Below, piece by piece: positions 14,853 through 23,302 of a stretch of 45,208 nucleotides of DNA (positions are counted from its first letter, which is position 1; each line of letters opens with the position of its first letter). Origin of the DNA: Mycobacterium asiaticum (GTDB taxonomy: Bacteria > Actinomycetota > Actinomycetes > Mycobacteriales > Mycobacteriaceae); NCBI RefSeq assembly GCF_001673365.1, contig NZ_LZLS01000192.1, positions 1-45,208 on the forward strand, written 5' to 3'. The position numbers and the translations under genes were made by a program. The notes beneath the pieces are model-generated. The model had not been told where the DNA came from. It saw only the letters and a program-made list of their open reading frames with translations, and did no database searches.

Positions 14853-15508
14853 CGCTCAGAGTTCTACGCGCTTGTGCCGCTGCGTTCGGGGTGGCCGCGT
14901 TGACGTTGTCTTCCGTGGCATGCGGTCCGAAAACCGCTGACTATCAATCGATCTGGACCACGTCGTCGACAACCAGCACTTCACCGGAACCGACCGAGCC
15001 ACCCGTCCCGCTGTCCAAATACCTGGAAGGCGAAGGGGTCCTCGGAGAGTCGGTGGCGCCGAGCGAGCTGACCGACCTGACGGTGTCGATCCCAACCCCT
15101 GCGGGCTGGAAACCGCGCGCCGGTGACCCGAAGGGGTCCAAGGCGGTCATGATCTCCAAAGGCGACAACTACCCGGCGGCATTGCTGGTGGTCTTCCGAC
15201 TTCGCGGGCAGTTCAAGCCGGCCGAAGCGATCAAGCACGCCAATGCTGATCTGCCGCAAGGCTTTCACCAACTCGACGCCTCCATGGCCGATTTCAATGG
15301 TTTCCCCTCGTCGATGGTGCAAGGAACCTATGAGCTCAAGAGCGCGCGGATGCGCAGTTGGAACCGGGTGGTGCTGCCGACTAGTGCCCCGCCGGCAAAC
15401 CAGCGCTACCTGGTGCAGTTGATCATCACCAGCCTGGCCGATCAGGCCGTGTCGGAGAGCAACGACGTCGAGGCGATCATCCGCGGGTTCGTGGTGGCCC
15501 GCAAGTAG
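14849..15508 (+). CDS. lpqT: Lipoprotein LpqT (LpqN/LpqT family)
   Basis: This 219-residue lipoprotein has a signal peptide with lipobox SSVAC (Cys near residue 25), followed by a Ser/Thr/Pro linker (TTSSTTSTSPEPTEPPVP) and a globular LpqN/LpqT domain (LTVSIPTPAGWKPRAGDPKG ... AALLVVFRLRGQF ... YLVQLIITSLADQAV). The family is mycobacterial, sits on the outer face of the plasma membrane and is thought to act in envelope biology; the biochemical role here is unproven. GTG 14849 overlaps the arsC-like stop by four bases (GTGA). It ends nine bases from the convergent regulator gene, with no room for a clear terminator. Confidence 0.9.
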   Translation: MTLRVLRACAAAFGVAALTLSSVACGPKTADYQSIWTTSSTTSTSPEPTEPPVPLSKYLEGEGVLGESVAPSELTDLTVSIPTPAGWKPRAGDPKGSKAVMISKGDNYPAALLVVFRLRGQFKPAEAIKHANADLPQGFHQLDASMADFNGFPSSMVQGTYELKSARMRSWNRVVLPTSAPPANQRYLVQLIITSLADQAVSESNDVEAIIRGFVVARK

Positions 15509-15517
15509 GCGCGAGCA

Positions 15518-18500
15518 CTAGTGGCGACCGGCCTCCTGCACCAGTTGCACGCGCGACGTCAGGCCCAGCTTCGCGTACACGTGCGTCAGGTGGCTTTGCA
15601 CGGTGCGCGGTGAAATGAACAACCGCGCACCAATTTCTCTGTTGCCCAGGCCATCTGAAACTAGTCGCACCACGTCGAGCTCCATCGGGGTCAAAGAACT
15701 CCAACCGGAAGCGGGCCGTTTGCGTTCGCCTCGACCGCGTTGGGCGTAGGCGATCGCGTCTTCGGTCGACAACGCGGCACCTTCGGCCCATGTGGCGTCA
15801 AAGACGTTCTCACCCAGTACTTCCCGAACTCCTGTCACCGTCGATTCATAACCGGCTTGATACATGGGCAAGCGCGCTTGGCACGTGCGTTCCCGCACGC
15901 CGTGGGGGCAACCCAGCAAGCGCGCCGCATATGGGTGGTTGCCCTGGTCGGCCGCCAACCGAGCCAAACATTCCAAGACGTCGGGCACTCGGAAGTATGT
16001 GTGAGTACGCGCGGCGATGGTGAGGGCTTCATGCCCGTCTCGCTCGGCTTGGTCCGGCTGGTTTTGCGCTAGTGCAATCATGGCGCGCGCCGACAATGCA
16101 ATGCCCTGGTGGCCACCGAATGTCGCCGCAACGGTGTCGTCGGCCCAGCTACGGGCGGCAGTCAGATCTCCCGATGCCAGCGAGGCCTCGGCTAGTGGGT
16201 TGAAGGTCCTCAGAAATGCATCCCGGACCGGGACTGTACGGCTCCGGCATTCTTGTGCTGCCTGCACGGCCGCGTGGGTGTCGCCCGCTGCCAGGGCGGC
16301 GTTCGCCCACACTCCGTACACCGCATCTCCATAAAACCCGCCTATCGCCTCCGCATCTGCCAGCGCCGAACGCGCTGCTTTGTCGGCCGCAGCTGCCTCG
16401 CCCTGGTAGGCAAGCACATTGGTGTACGTCACCTGCGCAAAGACGGTCAAGGTGACAGCTTCGGCAGCGCGTGTCTCGTCGACCAACCCTCGCAGTAGCT
16501 CCGTCGCGGCAGGCAGGCGCCCGAGCAGCCCCAGTGCGGCCCCCAACCAGACCCGAGAACCGTAGGAGGCGAACGAATCACCTAACGCCTCAGCGAGATT
16601 CGCGCTTTCTTCCGCGACAGCGACCGCCGCCACCGGCTCTCCTGCGTATACGTACATGGCGGCTTGGTAAGCGAAAATTACGCTCAAACTCCAACGGTCG
16701 TCGCGGGCGCGAGCGAGTTCGATCGCCTCGGTGAGGTAGGGCTGGCCGACCTCGGAGTTGTCGAGAGCTCCCATCCCGCAAGCCACGAGAGCATGGATGA
16801 TGAGTGTTGGATCTCGCAGCTGTCGCGCTTGACTCAATGCCTCCTGCGCTCGGCTCAGATCTGTTGGCAGTCCGGCCCAGGCGGCCAGGTCGCAGCGATC
16901 AGTCAGCGCATGCACCCATACCGCCGGTTCGATCGCCGCCTGCTCTTTCAATGCGTCGTCGAAGCCGGCAAGGGCTTCGCGTATTCGCCCACTTCTTATC
17001 CAGAACCTGTGCAAGGAGGAAAGTAGCCGAAGGGCTGTCCCGGGTTCCGCATTCTCCCGACTCCAGGCGAATGCGGCCCGCAAATTCTCGATTTCGGTTC
17101 CGGCCCATTGCACCAAGCGATCATCGAGGCGGGGACTCTGTGCATGCAGGCCGACGGCCGTGGCCGTGTAGTAGTCGCGATGACGGTTGCGGACCTGGTC
17201 GGCCTCGCCGGACTCACCGAGCTTTTCCTGCGCGTATTGGCGCACGGTCTCCAACATGCGATAGCGCATACCGGTGCCGGTCTCGGTGGCGACCACCAAA
17301 GATTTGTCCACCAACAGGCTTAGCTGATCAACGAGTTGGTAAAGCTCCACGTCGTTCTCGACCCCGACGGCTTGGGCGGCGTCGAGGTCGAAACCGGCCG
17401 CGAAGACGGCCAGCCGCCGGAACAAGACTTGTTCGGGCTCGGTCAACAGCGCATGCGACCAATCCACCGATGCCCGAAGGGTCTGCTGGCGCCGCACCGC
17501 GGTCCGCGCTCCCCCGGTCAGTAACCGGAACCGGTCGTGCAGACTGTCCAGAATCTGCTGCAACGACAACGCCCGCACCCGCGCTGCGGCCAGTTCAATC
17601 GCCAACGGCATGCCATCGAGCCGCTCACAGATATCCTGAGCTAGTGGCGAATTGTCTTCGCTTACAGCAAATTCCGGCCGCGCCCGGCGAGCACGATCGG
17701 CGAACAACTCCACAGCTTCGCCGGCGACCGGCAATGACGGGACTCGCCAGCTCAGTTCGCCCGGCAGCCCCAGTGGCTCACGGCTGGTCGTCAGAATGGT
17801 CAAATTCGGGCAGGCGCCGAGCAATTCCACAACCATGGCCCCCGAGGCATCGAGCAGGTGCTCACAATTGTCCAGCACCAGAAACATTCTCTTCGCACCG
17901 AAGAACGAGAGCAGTAAATCCATCGTGGAGCGACCAGGCTGATCGGGCAGACCCAACGTGCGCGCGACTGTCACCGGGACGACCGCGGGATTGGTGATCG
18001 GCGCCAAATCGACGTACCAAATCCCCTCGCAGAATTCGGCGGTTAACTGGCCGGCCACTTCGACCGCCAGCCGGGTCTTACCAGCTCCCCCCGCACCCGT
18101 CAACGTCACCAAGCGGTTCTCGGACACCAGCAGACGCAACTCAGCCATTTCGGCCTGGCGCCCAACGAAACTCGTCAGCTGTGCCGGAAGATTGTGTGAG
18201 ACAACAGCACTGCGCACCCGCAACGGCGGGAACTCGTTGCGCAGATCCGGGTGGCACAACTGCACCACCCGCTCCGGACGCGTCACACCCTTGAGGGGAT
18301 AACTACCCAAGTCGCTCAGCCACACCCCCTCGGGGAGCCGATCTGCCACCAACGACTCGGTCACTCCCGACAGCACCGTCTGACCACCATGCGCCAAGTC
18401 CCTGATCCGCGCGGTGCGGTTGATCGTCGGCCCCGCATAGTTGCCCTCATCACGCAACTGAATCTCGCCGGTATGCAACCCAATTCGAATCCGGATCGGC

Positions 18501-18796
18501 GCCAACGGAGCGCGCTGCAACGTCAGCGCACACCCCACCGCGTCGCTGGCCCGAGCGAACGCGACCACGAAGCTGTCGCCTTCGCCCTGCTCCACCGGAC
18601 GCACCCCGCCATAGGCGGCAACGGTCTCGTCGACGGTGCGGTTCAACAGGGCCAGTGCGGCGGTCATCTGCTCGGGCTGGGTCTCCCACAACCGCGTCGA
18701 CCCTTCGACGTCGGCTAGCAGCAACGTCACCGTCCCGGTCGGTAGCAGCTCGCTCAACCCCAGCTCGCTCCAGTTCAGCTCCACGTGTTGGCTCAT
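15518..18796 (-). CDS. Adenylate cyclase - NTPase - LuxR transcriptional regulator
   Basis: This is a 1092-residue three-part regulator. Residues about 20-190 form a class III nucleotidyl cyclase domain (VTLLLADVEGSTRLWET, metal Asp; then EQGEGDSFVVAFARASDAV; then GNYAGPTINRTARI). A STAND/AAA-type NTPase follows, with P-loop TLTGAGGAGKTRLAVEVA near 233 and Walker B MFLVLDNCEHLLD, then a helical TPR-like region. The C-terminal LuxR HTH (LTPMELDVVRLVSDGLGNRE, then SPRTVQSHLTHVYAKLGL) ends the protein. It resembles M. tuberculosis Rv0386, Rv1358 and Rv2488c. The usual substrate-specifying Lys/Asp pair of the cyclase appears to be Gln/Asn, as in Rv0386. ATG 18796 fits the family N terminus. It is convergent with lpqT. 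Confidence 0.9.
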   Translation of the reverse strand: MSQHVELNWSELGLSELLPTGTVTLLLADVEGSTRLWETQPEQMTAALALLNRTVDETVAAYGGVRPVEQGEGDSFVVAFARASDAVGCALTLQRAPLAPIRIRIGLHTGEIQLRDEGNYAGPTINRTARIRDLAHGGQTVLSGVTESLVADRLPEGVWLSDLGSYPLKGVTRPERVVQLCHPDLRNEFPPLRVRSAVVSHNLPAQLTSFVGRQAEMAELRLLVSENRLVTLTGAGGAGKTRLAVEVAGQLTAEFCEGIWYVDLAPITNPAVVPVTVARTLGLPDQPGRSTMDLLLSFFGAKRMFLVLDNCEHLLDASGAMVVELLGACPNLTILTTSREPLGLPGELSWRVPSLPVAGEAVELFADRARRARPEFAVSEDNSPLAQDICERLDGMPLAIELAAARVRALSLQQILDSLHDRFRLLTGGARTAVRRQQTLRASVDWSHALLTEPEQVLFRRLAVFAAGFDLDAAQAVGVENDVELYQLVDQLSLLVDKSLVVATETGTGMRYRMLETVRQYAQEKLGESGEADQVRNRHRDYYTATAVGLHAQSPRLDDRLVQWAGTEIENLRAAFAWSRENAEPGTALRLLSSLHRFWIRSGRIREALAGFDDALKEQAAIEPAVWVHALTDRCDLAAWAGLPTDLSRAQEALSQARQLRDPTLIIHALVACGMGALDNSEVGQPYLTEAIELARARDDRWSLSVIFAYQAAMYVYAGEPVAAVAVAEESANLAEALGDSFASYGSRVWLGAALGLLGRLPAATELLRGLVDETRAAEAVTLTVFAQVTYTNVLAYQGEAAAADKAARSALADAEAIGGFYGDAVYGVWANAALAAGDTHAAVQAAQECRSRTVPVRDAFLRTFNPLAEASLASGDLTAARSWADDTVAATFGGHQGIALSARAMIALAQNQPDQAERDGHEALTIAARTHTYFRVPDVLECLARLAADQGNHPYAARLLGCPHGVRERTCQARLPMYQAGYESTVTGVREVLGENVFDATWAEGAALSTEDAIAYAQRGRGERKRPASGWSSLTPMELDVVRLVSDGLGNREIGARLFISPRTVQSHLTHVYAKLGLTSRVQLVQEAGRH

Positions 18797-18865
18797 GGTA
18801 GCCAGCATCGCGGCCAACAACGCGGATTACATCCGCGCAACCGCGCACTTCCCCTGCGTGAGCAG

Positions 18866-18964
18866 GTCCGCATCCCGGCGGGCACGCTGGTGCTGGCGAA
18901 CACCGCCTCGGCCAATCGCGACCCGGAGGCGTACGACGACCCGGAACGGCTCGACATCAGCCGG
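18866..18964 (+). pseudogene. Cytochrome P450 C-terminal relic
   Basis: In one frame the sequence reads VRIPAGTLVLANTASANRDP then EAYDDPERLDISR. This is the conserved stretch upstream of the haem-binding loop in bacterial P450s (the IPAGT...ANRDP.....P.R.D..R pattern). No start, no I-helix AGxDT, no ExxR and no FxxGxHxCxG haem loop is present; after Arg the frame loses similarity. It is therefore a decayed 33-codon fragment in the gap between the LuxR regulator and the SDR gene. It points to a lost P450 gene next to the SDR. Confidence 0.75.
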
Positions 18965-19008
18965 ACCCCTGAGCGTCCCCCTGGAGTTCGACACCGGAAA
19001 CTAGAGCT

Positions 19009-19878
19009 ATGACCGACTGGACAGCAGCAGATCTTCCCTCCTTCGCCGGACGCACCGTCGTCATCACCGGCGCCAACGGCGGCCTGGGCGCGATAACGGC
19101 CCGCGAGTTGGCCGGGCGGGGCGCCAGGATCATCATGGCCGTCCGCAACACCGACAAGGGTGCCGCGGTTGCCGCAGAGATGAGCGGCGAGATCGACGTC
19201 CGTCAGCTCGACCTGCAGGATCTGTCGTCGGTGCGGCGCTTCGCCGCCGGCGTCGAGGATGCCGACATTCTGATCAACAACGCCGGCATCATGGCCGCGC
19301 CGTATTCGTTGACCGTCGAAGGATTCGAGAGCCAGATCGGCACCAACCACCTCGGGCACTTCGCGCTGACCAACCTGCTGCTTCCGAAACTTCGCGACCG
19401 CGTCGTCACCGTCTCCTCGATGGCGCACTGGCCCGGTCGGATCAACCTGGCCGACCTCAGCTACACATCGCGCCGCTACTCGCCGTGGCTGGCCTACAGC
19501 CAGTCCAAGCTCGCTAACCTGCTCTTCACCAGTGAACTGCAGCGTCGCCTCGATACGGCCGGTTCTCCGCTGCGGGCGTTGGCGGCCCACCCTGGCTACT
19601 CGCATACCAACCTGCAGGGCGCTTCGGGGCGCAAGTTCGGCGACGCCGTCGTCTCGGCCGCCACCCGACTGGTCGCCACCAACGCCGATTTCGGCGCCCG
19701 GCAAACGTTGTATGCGGCGTCTCAGGACCTACCCGGCAACACCTTCGTCGGTCCCCGTTTCGGCTACGTCGGCCGCACCCAACCGGTAGGCCGCAGCCGG
19801 GCCGCCCAGGACCCGGCGACCGCCGCCGCACTTTGGGAGTTGTCGCAGCAGCTCACCGACACCGAATTTCCACTCTGA
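19009..19878 (+). CDS. Short-chain dehydrogenase/reductase
   Basis: This 289-residue NAD(P)-dependent oxidoreductase has the Rossmann motif TVVITGANGGLGAITARELA (TGxxxGxG) near residue 20, NNAGIM near 92, the catalytic Ser in VVTVSSMAHWPG, and the YxxxK dyad in AYSQSKLANLLF near 165. The C terminus RTQPVGRSRAAQDPATAAAL is typical of retinol-dehydrogenase-like SDRs common in mycobacteria. The substrate is unknown. The ATG start follows the P450 relic directly, so the two may once have formed a redox pair. It is divergent from the LuxR regulator (212-bp gap), which could control it. Confidence 0.88.
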   Translation: MTDWTAADLPSFAGRTVVITGANGGLGAITARELAGRGARIIMAVRNTDKGAAVAAEMSGEIDVRQLDLQDLSSVRRFAAGVEDADILINNAGIMAAPYSLTVEGFESQIGTNHLGHFALTNLLLPKLRDRVVTVSSMAHWPGRINLADLSYTSRRYSPWLAYSQSKLANLLFTSELQRRLDTAGSPLRALAAHPGYSHTNLQGASGRKFGDAVVSAATRLVATNADFGARQTLYAASQDLPGNTFVGPRFGYVGRTQPVGRSRAAQDPATAAALWELSQQLTDTEFPL

Positions 19879-19901
19879 CGGTGCCCAATCCTGCGTCAGC
19901 G

Positions 19902-19944
19902 GTGCGGCCCACTCGAACTTTTGCGCCATAGCCGCAGAATCAAC
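19902..19944. repeat. Dispersed intergenic element (copy 2)
   Basis: This is a second copy of the element at 10384-10427, sharing ACTCGAACTTTT and GCAGA-TCAA, in the 223-bp gap between the SDR gene and rplY. The remainder of the gap holds the rplY leader with no other structure that I can see. Confidence 0.55.
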
Positions 19945-20101
19945 GGCCCCCCAGAACTGCGCAATTTCCGCTCCACGGCGCTGATGCGCTAACCTGGCCG
20001 GGCGTCACGGCGAGGGTGGCTGGTCATTGACCAGCACCGTTATCGACGGAGACCGGCATTCTGTCGCGATCCTGGCCGTGCCTAAACCACAGGAGCGACA
20101 C

Positions 20102-20773
20102 ATGGCTAATAAGACCGCTGTTAACCAATTGACCGTCACCGTGCGTACCGAGACCGGCAAAGGCGCATCCCGCCGGGCCCGCCGCGACGGCAAGGTTCCC
20201 GCCGTCCTCTACGGCCACGGCAGCGACCCACAGCACCTCGAGTTGCCCGCACACGACTTCGCGGCCGTGCTGCGTCACTCCGGCACCAACGCGGTGCTCA
20301 CCCTGGACATCGCCGGCAAAGAGCAGCTCGCGCTGACCAAGGCGCTCGACATACATCCGATCCGACGCACGATCCAGCACGCCGACCTGCTGGTGGTGCG
20401 GCGCGGCGAGAAGGTCACCGTCGAGGTCAACGTGATCGTCGAGGGCGAGGCCGGGCCCGACACCCTGGTCACCCAGGACGCCACAGCCATCGAGATCGAG
20501 GCCGAGGCCCTGTCGATTCCCGAGCAGTTGACGGTTTCCGTCGAGGGCGCCGAGCCCGGCACCCAGTTCACCGCCGGGCAGATCGAACTGCCCGCCGGCG
20601 TCAGCTTGGTCTCCGACCCGGAGCTGCTGGTGGTCAACGTGGTGCAGGCGCCGACCGCCGCGGACCTCGAGGACGAGGGCGCGGGCGAGGAAGGCGAAGC
20701 CGCCGAGGGCGCAGCCGACGAAGCAGAGGCCGCGACCGGCGAGGCCGGCGAGGCCGAAACCGAGTCCGAGTAG
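20102..20773 (+). CDS. rplY: 50S ribosomal protein L25/general stress protein CTC
   Basis: This 223-residue L25 of the long CTC type binds 5S rRNA. The N-terminal L25 domain (TVRTETGKGASRRARRDGKV then PAVLYGHGSDPQHLELPAHD) is followed by the TL5/CTC C-terminal beta domain (VNVIVEGEAGPDTLVTQDA, then EALSIPEQLTVSVEGAEPGT) and a strongly acidic Glu/Ala-rich tail typical of actinobacteria. ATG 20102 has CAGGAG eight bases upstream; the longer frame from 20027 lacks similarity. pth follows after six bases, the usual rplY-pth pairing. Confidence 0.96.
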   Translation: MANKTAVNQLTVTVRTETGKGASRRARRDGKVPAVLYGHGSDPQHLELPAHDFAAVLRHSGTNAVLTLDIAGKEQLALTKALDIHPIRRTIQHADLLVVRRGEKVTVEVNVIVEGEAGPDTLVTQDATAIEIEAEALSIPEQLTVSVEGAEPGTQFTAGQIELPAGVSLVSDPELLVVNVVQAPTAADLEDEGAGEEGEAAEGAADEAEAATGEAGEAETESE

Positions 20774-20779
20774 CGCGAC

Positions 20780-21355
20780 GTGGCCGGACCGCTTTTGGTG
20801 GTCGGCCTGGGCAATCCGGGCGAGACCTACGCCCGGACCCGGCACAACCTCGGGTTCATGGTTGCCGACGTGCTTGCCGCCCGGCTGGGCGGAAAGTTCA
20901 AGGCGCACAAGCGTTCCGGTGCCGAAGTGATCACCGGTCTGCTGGCCGGCAGGTCGGTGGTGCTGGCCAAGCCGCGCTGCTACATGAACGAGTCCGGCCG
21001 CCAGCTCGGCCCGCTGGCCAAGTTCTACTCGGTGCCGCCGGCCGACATCGTCGTCATCCACGACGAACTCGACCTGGAGTTCGGCCGCATCCGGCTCAAG
21101 CTCGGCGGTGGCGAAGGCGGCCACAACGGGCTGCGCTCGGTGGCTTCCGCGTTGGGTACCAAGGACTTTCACCGGGTGCGCATCGGGATCGGCCGCCCGC
21201 CGGGACGTAAGGACCCGGCGGCGTTCGTGTTGGAGGCCTTTACTGCGGCCGAGCGGGCAGAGGTGCCCACGATATGTGAACAAGCAGCTGACGCAACGGA
21301 ATTGCTGATCGAGCTGGGGCTGGAGCCCGCCCAGAACCAGGTGCACGCCTGGTAG
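20780..21355 (+). CDS. pth: Peptidyl-tRNA hydrolase
   Basis: This 191-residue enzyme recycles peptidyl-tRNA released from stalled ribosomes. Active-site residues are all visible: GLGNPGETYARTRHNLGF (Asn10-type Asn and catalytic His), PRCYMNESGRQLGPLAKFY (Asn), VIHDELDLEFGRIRLKLGGG (Asp) and GHNGLRS (Asn). Length equals the M. tuberculosis enzyme. GTG 20780 follows rplY by six bases. Transcription probably ends at the perfect hairpin 20 bp downstream. Confidence 0.97.
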   Translation: MAGPLLVVGLGNPGETYARTRHNLGFMVADVLAARLGGKFKAHKRSGAEVITGLLAGRSVVLAKPRCYMNESGRQLGPLAKFYSVPPADIVVIHDELDLEFGRIRLKLGGGEGGHNGLRSVASALGTKDFHRVRIGIGRPPGRKDPAAFVLEAFTAAERAEVPTICEQAADATELLIELGLEPAQNQVHAW

Positions 21356-21374
21356 CGCGCCCGTCTAACCCCGC

Positions 21375-21432
21375 CGAGCAGACGCAGAATCGCGTGAATC
21401 CCGTCGGAATTGTGCGATTCTGCGTCTGCTCG
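21375..21432. terminator. Perfect 19-bp inverted repeat between convergent genes
   Basis: CGAGCAGACGCAGAATCGC (21375-21393) is perfectly mirrored at 21414-21432 around a 20-base loop. It lies between the 3' ends of pth and pks16, so it could stop transcripts from both sides, although no U-tract follows. The arm belongs to the AGACGCAGAATC family of mycobacterial intergenic repeats, also hinted at near 10411 and 19931. Confidence 0.7.
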
Positions 21433-21437
21433 CGAAA

Positions 21438-23072
21438 CTAGGTGACGAGCGTGACCGAGTTGGCGCGGCGCAGCTTGCCCGACGGCGTCTTCGGAATGGT
21501 GCCGGGGCCGAGCACCACCACGTTGCGTGGCCGCACGTCGACCTCCTTGACGACCTCGTGGGCCACCTGGTGCTCGATGCGACGCACCTCGGCCGGGTCC
21601 TCGAAAGCATTCGATTCAACGGCGACGGCGAACGACTCACGCGAATGTCCGGCGTCCAGGCGCACGGCTACCGCGCAGCCGGGGCGGACACCCTCGACGC
21701 GGCCGGCGGCCCGCTCGATGTCGGTCGGGTAGACGTTGCGTCCGGCCATGATGATGACGTCCTTGACGCGGCCACACACCACGACGTGTCCGTCGTCGGT
21801 GAGGTAACCGAGGTCGCCGGTGTCATACCAGCCGTGCTCGTCCTGAGCCGGCAAGAAACCGCCCATCGTGATGTAGCCGGGCGTCAGCGACTCGCCGCGC
21901 AGCTCGATGACCCCGACGCCGCGGGATGGCATCAGATTGCCGTCCTGGTCGACGACGCGGGCCTCGAGATCCTTCAGCAGGGGCCCGAGGGTGGCCAGCC
22001 GGCGGGTGTTGCCCTTGGTGGCGGGAACGGCCCGGCGCAGCGCGGCCAACAGATCGGCGTCGACCTCGTCGACGACCAGACCCGAGTTGCACTTCGAGAA
22101 CGACACGGCCAGCGTTGTCTCGGCCATCCCGTAAGCGGGCAGGATGGCCGACGAGCGCAGGCCGAACGGCTTGCCGGCGTCCAGCAGGTCCTCGACGTCA
22201 GCCGGTTCGACGGGCTCGGCGCCTGACAGCGCAAAACGCAGCGTCGACAAGTCGAACTGCCCGGGCTTGGCCTGCCGGCGCAACCGCTTGGCCAGCAGCG
22301 CGTAAGCGAAGTTGGGCGCCGCGGTCATGGTGCCCTTGTACTTGTCGATCAACTTGGCCCACAGCAGCGTGTCGCGCAGGAAGTCCATCGGGGTGACCTT
22401 GACCAGCTCCGCGCCGAAGAACATCGGAATGGTCAAAAAGCCCACCATGCCCATGTCGTGGAAGCAGGGCAGCCAGCTGACCATCACGTCTTTGTCGACG
22501 TCGTACTCCGCGCCGATGAACATCGCCTCGGCGTTGGAGTAGATGTTGCGGTGGGTGATCTGGACCGCTTTCGGTGAACCCGTGGATCCCGAGGTCAGCT
22601 GCATCAGCGCCAGATCGTCCTCGCCGACCTCGACCGGGTCGACGGGCTCCGAGGCCAACAGGTCGGCGACGGTCAGAACCTTGATGCCTTTTTCCTCGAG
22701 GACGGGGATGGCCACCATGAACGGCTCGGAGACCACGACGGCCTTGGCCTCGATCATGCCGATGACGGTCATGGTGTCCTCGGCCCACACGGCCAGGTCG
22801 GTACGCGGGGTGGGCTGGTGCAGCATGGTCAGGCTCGCGCCGCGCATCCACAGGCCTTGTGCGGTGGGGGCAATTTCGACCGGGAAACCGGCCAGGACGC
22901 CGACGGCGTCGCCGCGGCCGATGCCAGCGGCGGCCAAGCCGCCCGCGATACAGCGCGCGCGCTCGTGCACTTCGCCCCAGGTGTGACGGACGGGTTCGTG
23001 AGGTTCACCGGTGACCATGCCCGTCGTCGCCGTGCGGGCATTACGGAACATCTTCTCGGTAAACCGGCTCAC
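21438..23072 (-). CDS. pks16: FadD-type acyl-adenylating enzyme (Rv1013/pks16-like)
   Basis: This 544-residue ANL-superfamily adenylating enzyme has the P-loop LMQLTSGSTGSPKAVQITHR near residue 160, ILPAYGMAETTLAVSFS near 310, the hinge region WYDTGDLGYLTDDGHVVVCG near 415, and the C-terminal catalytic Lys block TIPKTPSGKLRRANSV. It probably activates a fatty acid as acyl-AMP for transfer to CoA or a carrier protein; no PKS domain is present despite the historical name in M. tuberculosis. GTG 23072 (MSRFTEKMFRNARTATTG) has a strong GAGGAGG site seven bases upstream, so the longer frame is rejected. Confidence 0.93.
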   Translation of the reverse strand: MSRFTEKMFRNARTATTGMVTGEPHEPVRHTWGEVHERARCIAGGLAAAGIGRGDAVGVLAGFPVEIAPTAQGLWMRGASLTMLHQPTPRTDLAVWAEDTMTVIGMIEAKAVVVSEPFMVAIPVLEEKGIKVLTVADLLASEPVDPVEVGEDDLALMQLTSGSTGSPKAVQITHRNIYSNAEAMFIGAEYDVDKDVMVSWLPCFHDMGMVGFLTIPMFFGAELVKVTPMDFLRDTLLWAKLIDKYKGTMTAAPNFAYALLAKRLRRQAKPGQFDLSTLRFALSGAEPVEPADVEDLLDAGKPFGLRSSAILPAYGMAETTLAVSFSKCNSGLVVDEVDADLLAALRRAVPATKGNTRRLATLGPLLKDLEARVVDQDGNLMPSRGVGVIELRGESLTPGYITMGGFLPAQDEHGWYDTGDLGYLTDDGHVVVCGRVKDVIIMAGRNVYPTDIERAAGRVEGVRPGCAVAVRLDAGHSRESFAVAVESNAFEDPAEVRRIEHQVAHEVVKEVDVRPRNVVVLGPGTIPKTPSGKLRRANSVTLVT

Positions 23073-23229
23073 GCAAACCTCCTCGGTTCCAGCGCTTTCC
23101 CCACGGTCCGAGCATTTATGTTCCACCCGCCAGATCTCACTTCGATGCAGGCGCGCGTACACGTTGGGGAGCGTTTAGGTCTCGATTTGGTGATGAGCTT
23201 TTCTTAGCGCTACTCGCCACCGCGGATTA

Positions 23230-23251
23230 TCTTAAGCAACTCTTAAGTAAC
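23230..23251. promoter_or_regulatory. Tandem 11-bp direct repeat upstream of pks16
   Basis: TCTTAAGCAAC (23230-23240) is followed directly by TCTTAAGTAAC (23241-23251), one mismatch and one helical turn apart, as expected for two protomers of a response-regulator-type dimer. Nearby GTGACA (23261) and TGTCAC (23281) form an inverted pair. Both are in the 230-bp gap between pks16 and ispE and could control pks16 or the end of the rpfB operon. Confidence 0.45.
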
Positions 23252-23302
23252 TGCCAAACGGTGACACGATATGAGTTCGATGTCACAGTCGCAACAGACC
23301 AG

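Noticed and set aside
20024..21346. A 440-codon minus-strand frame opposite rplY and pth
   Set aside because: It is an antisense shadow of two certain ribosome-related genes.
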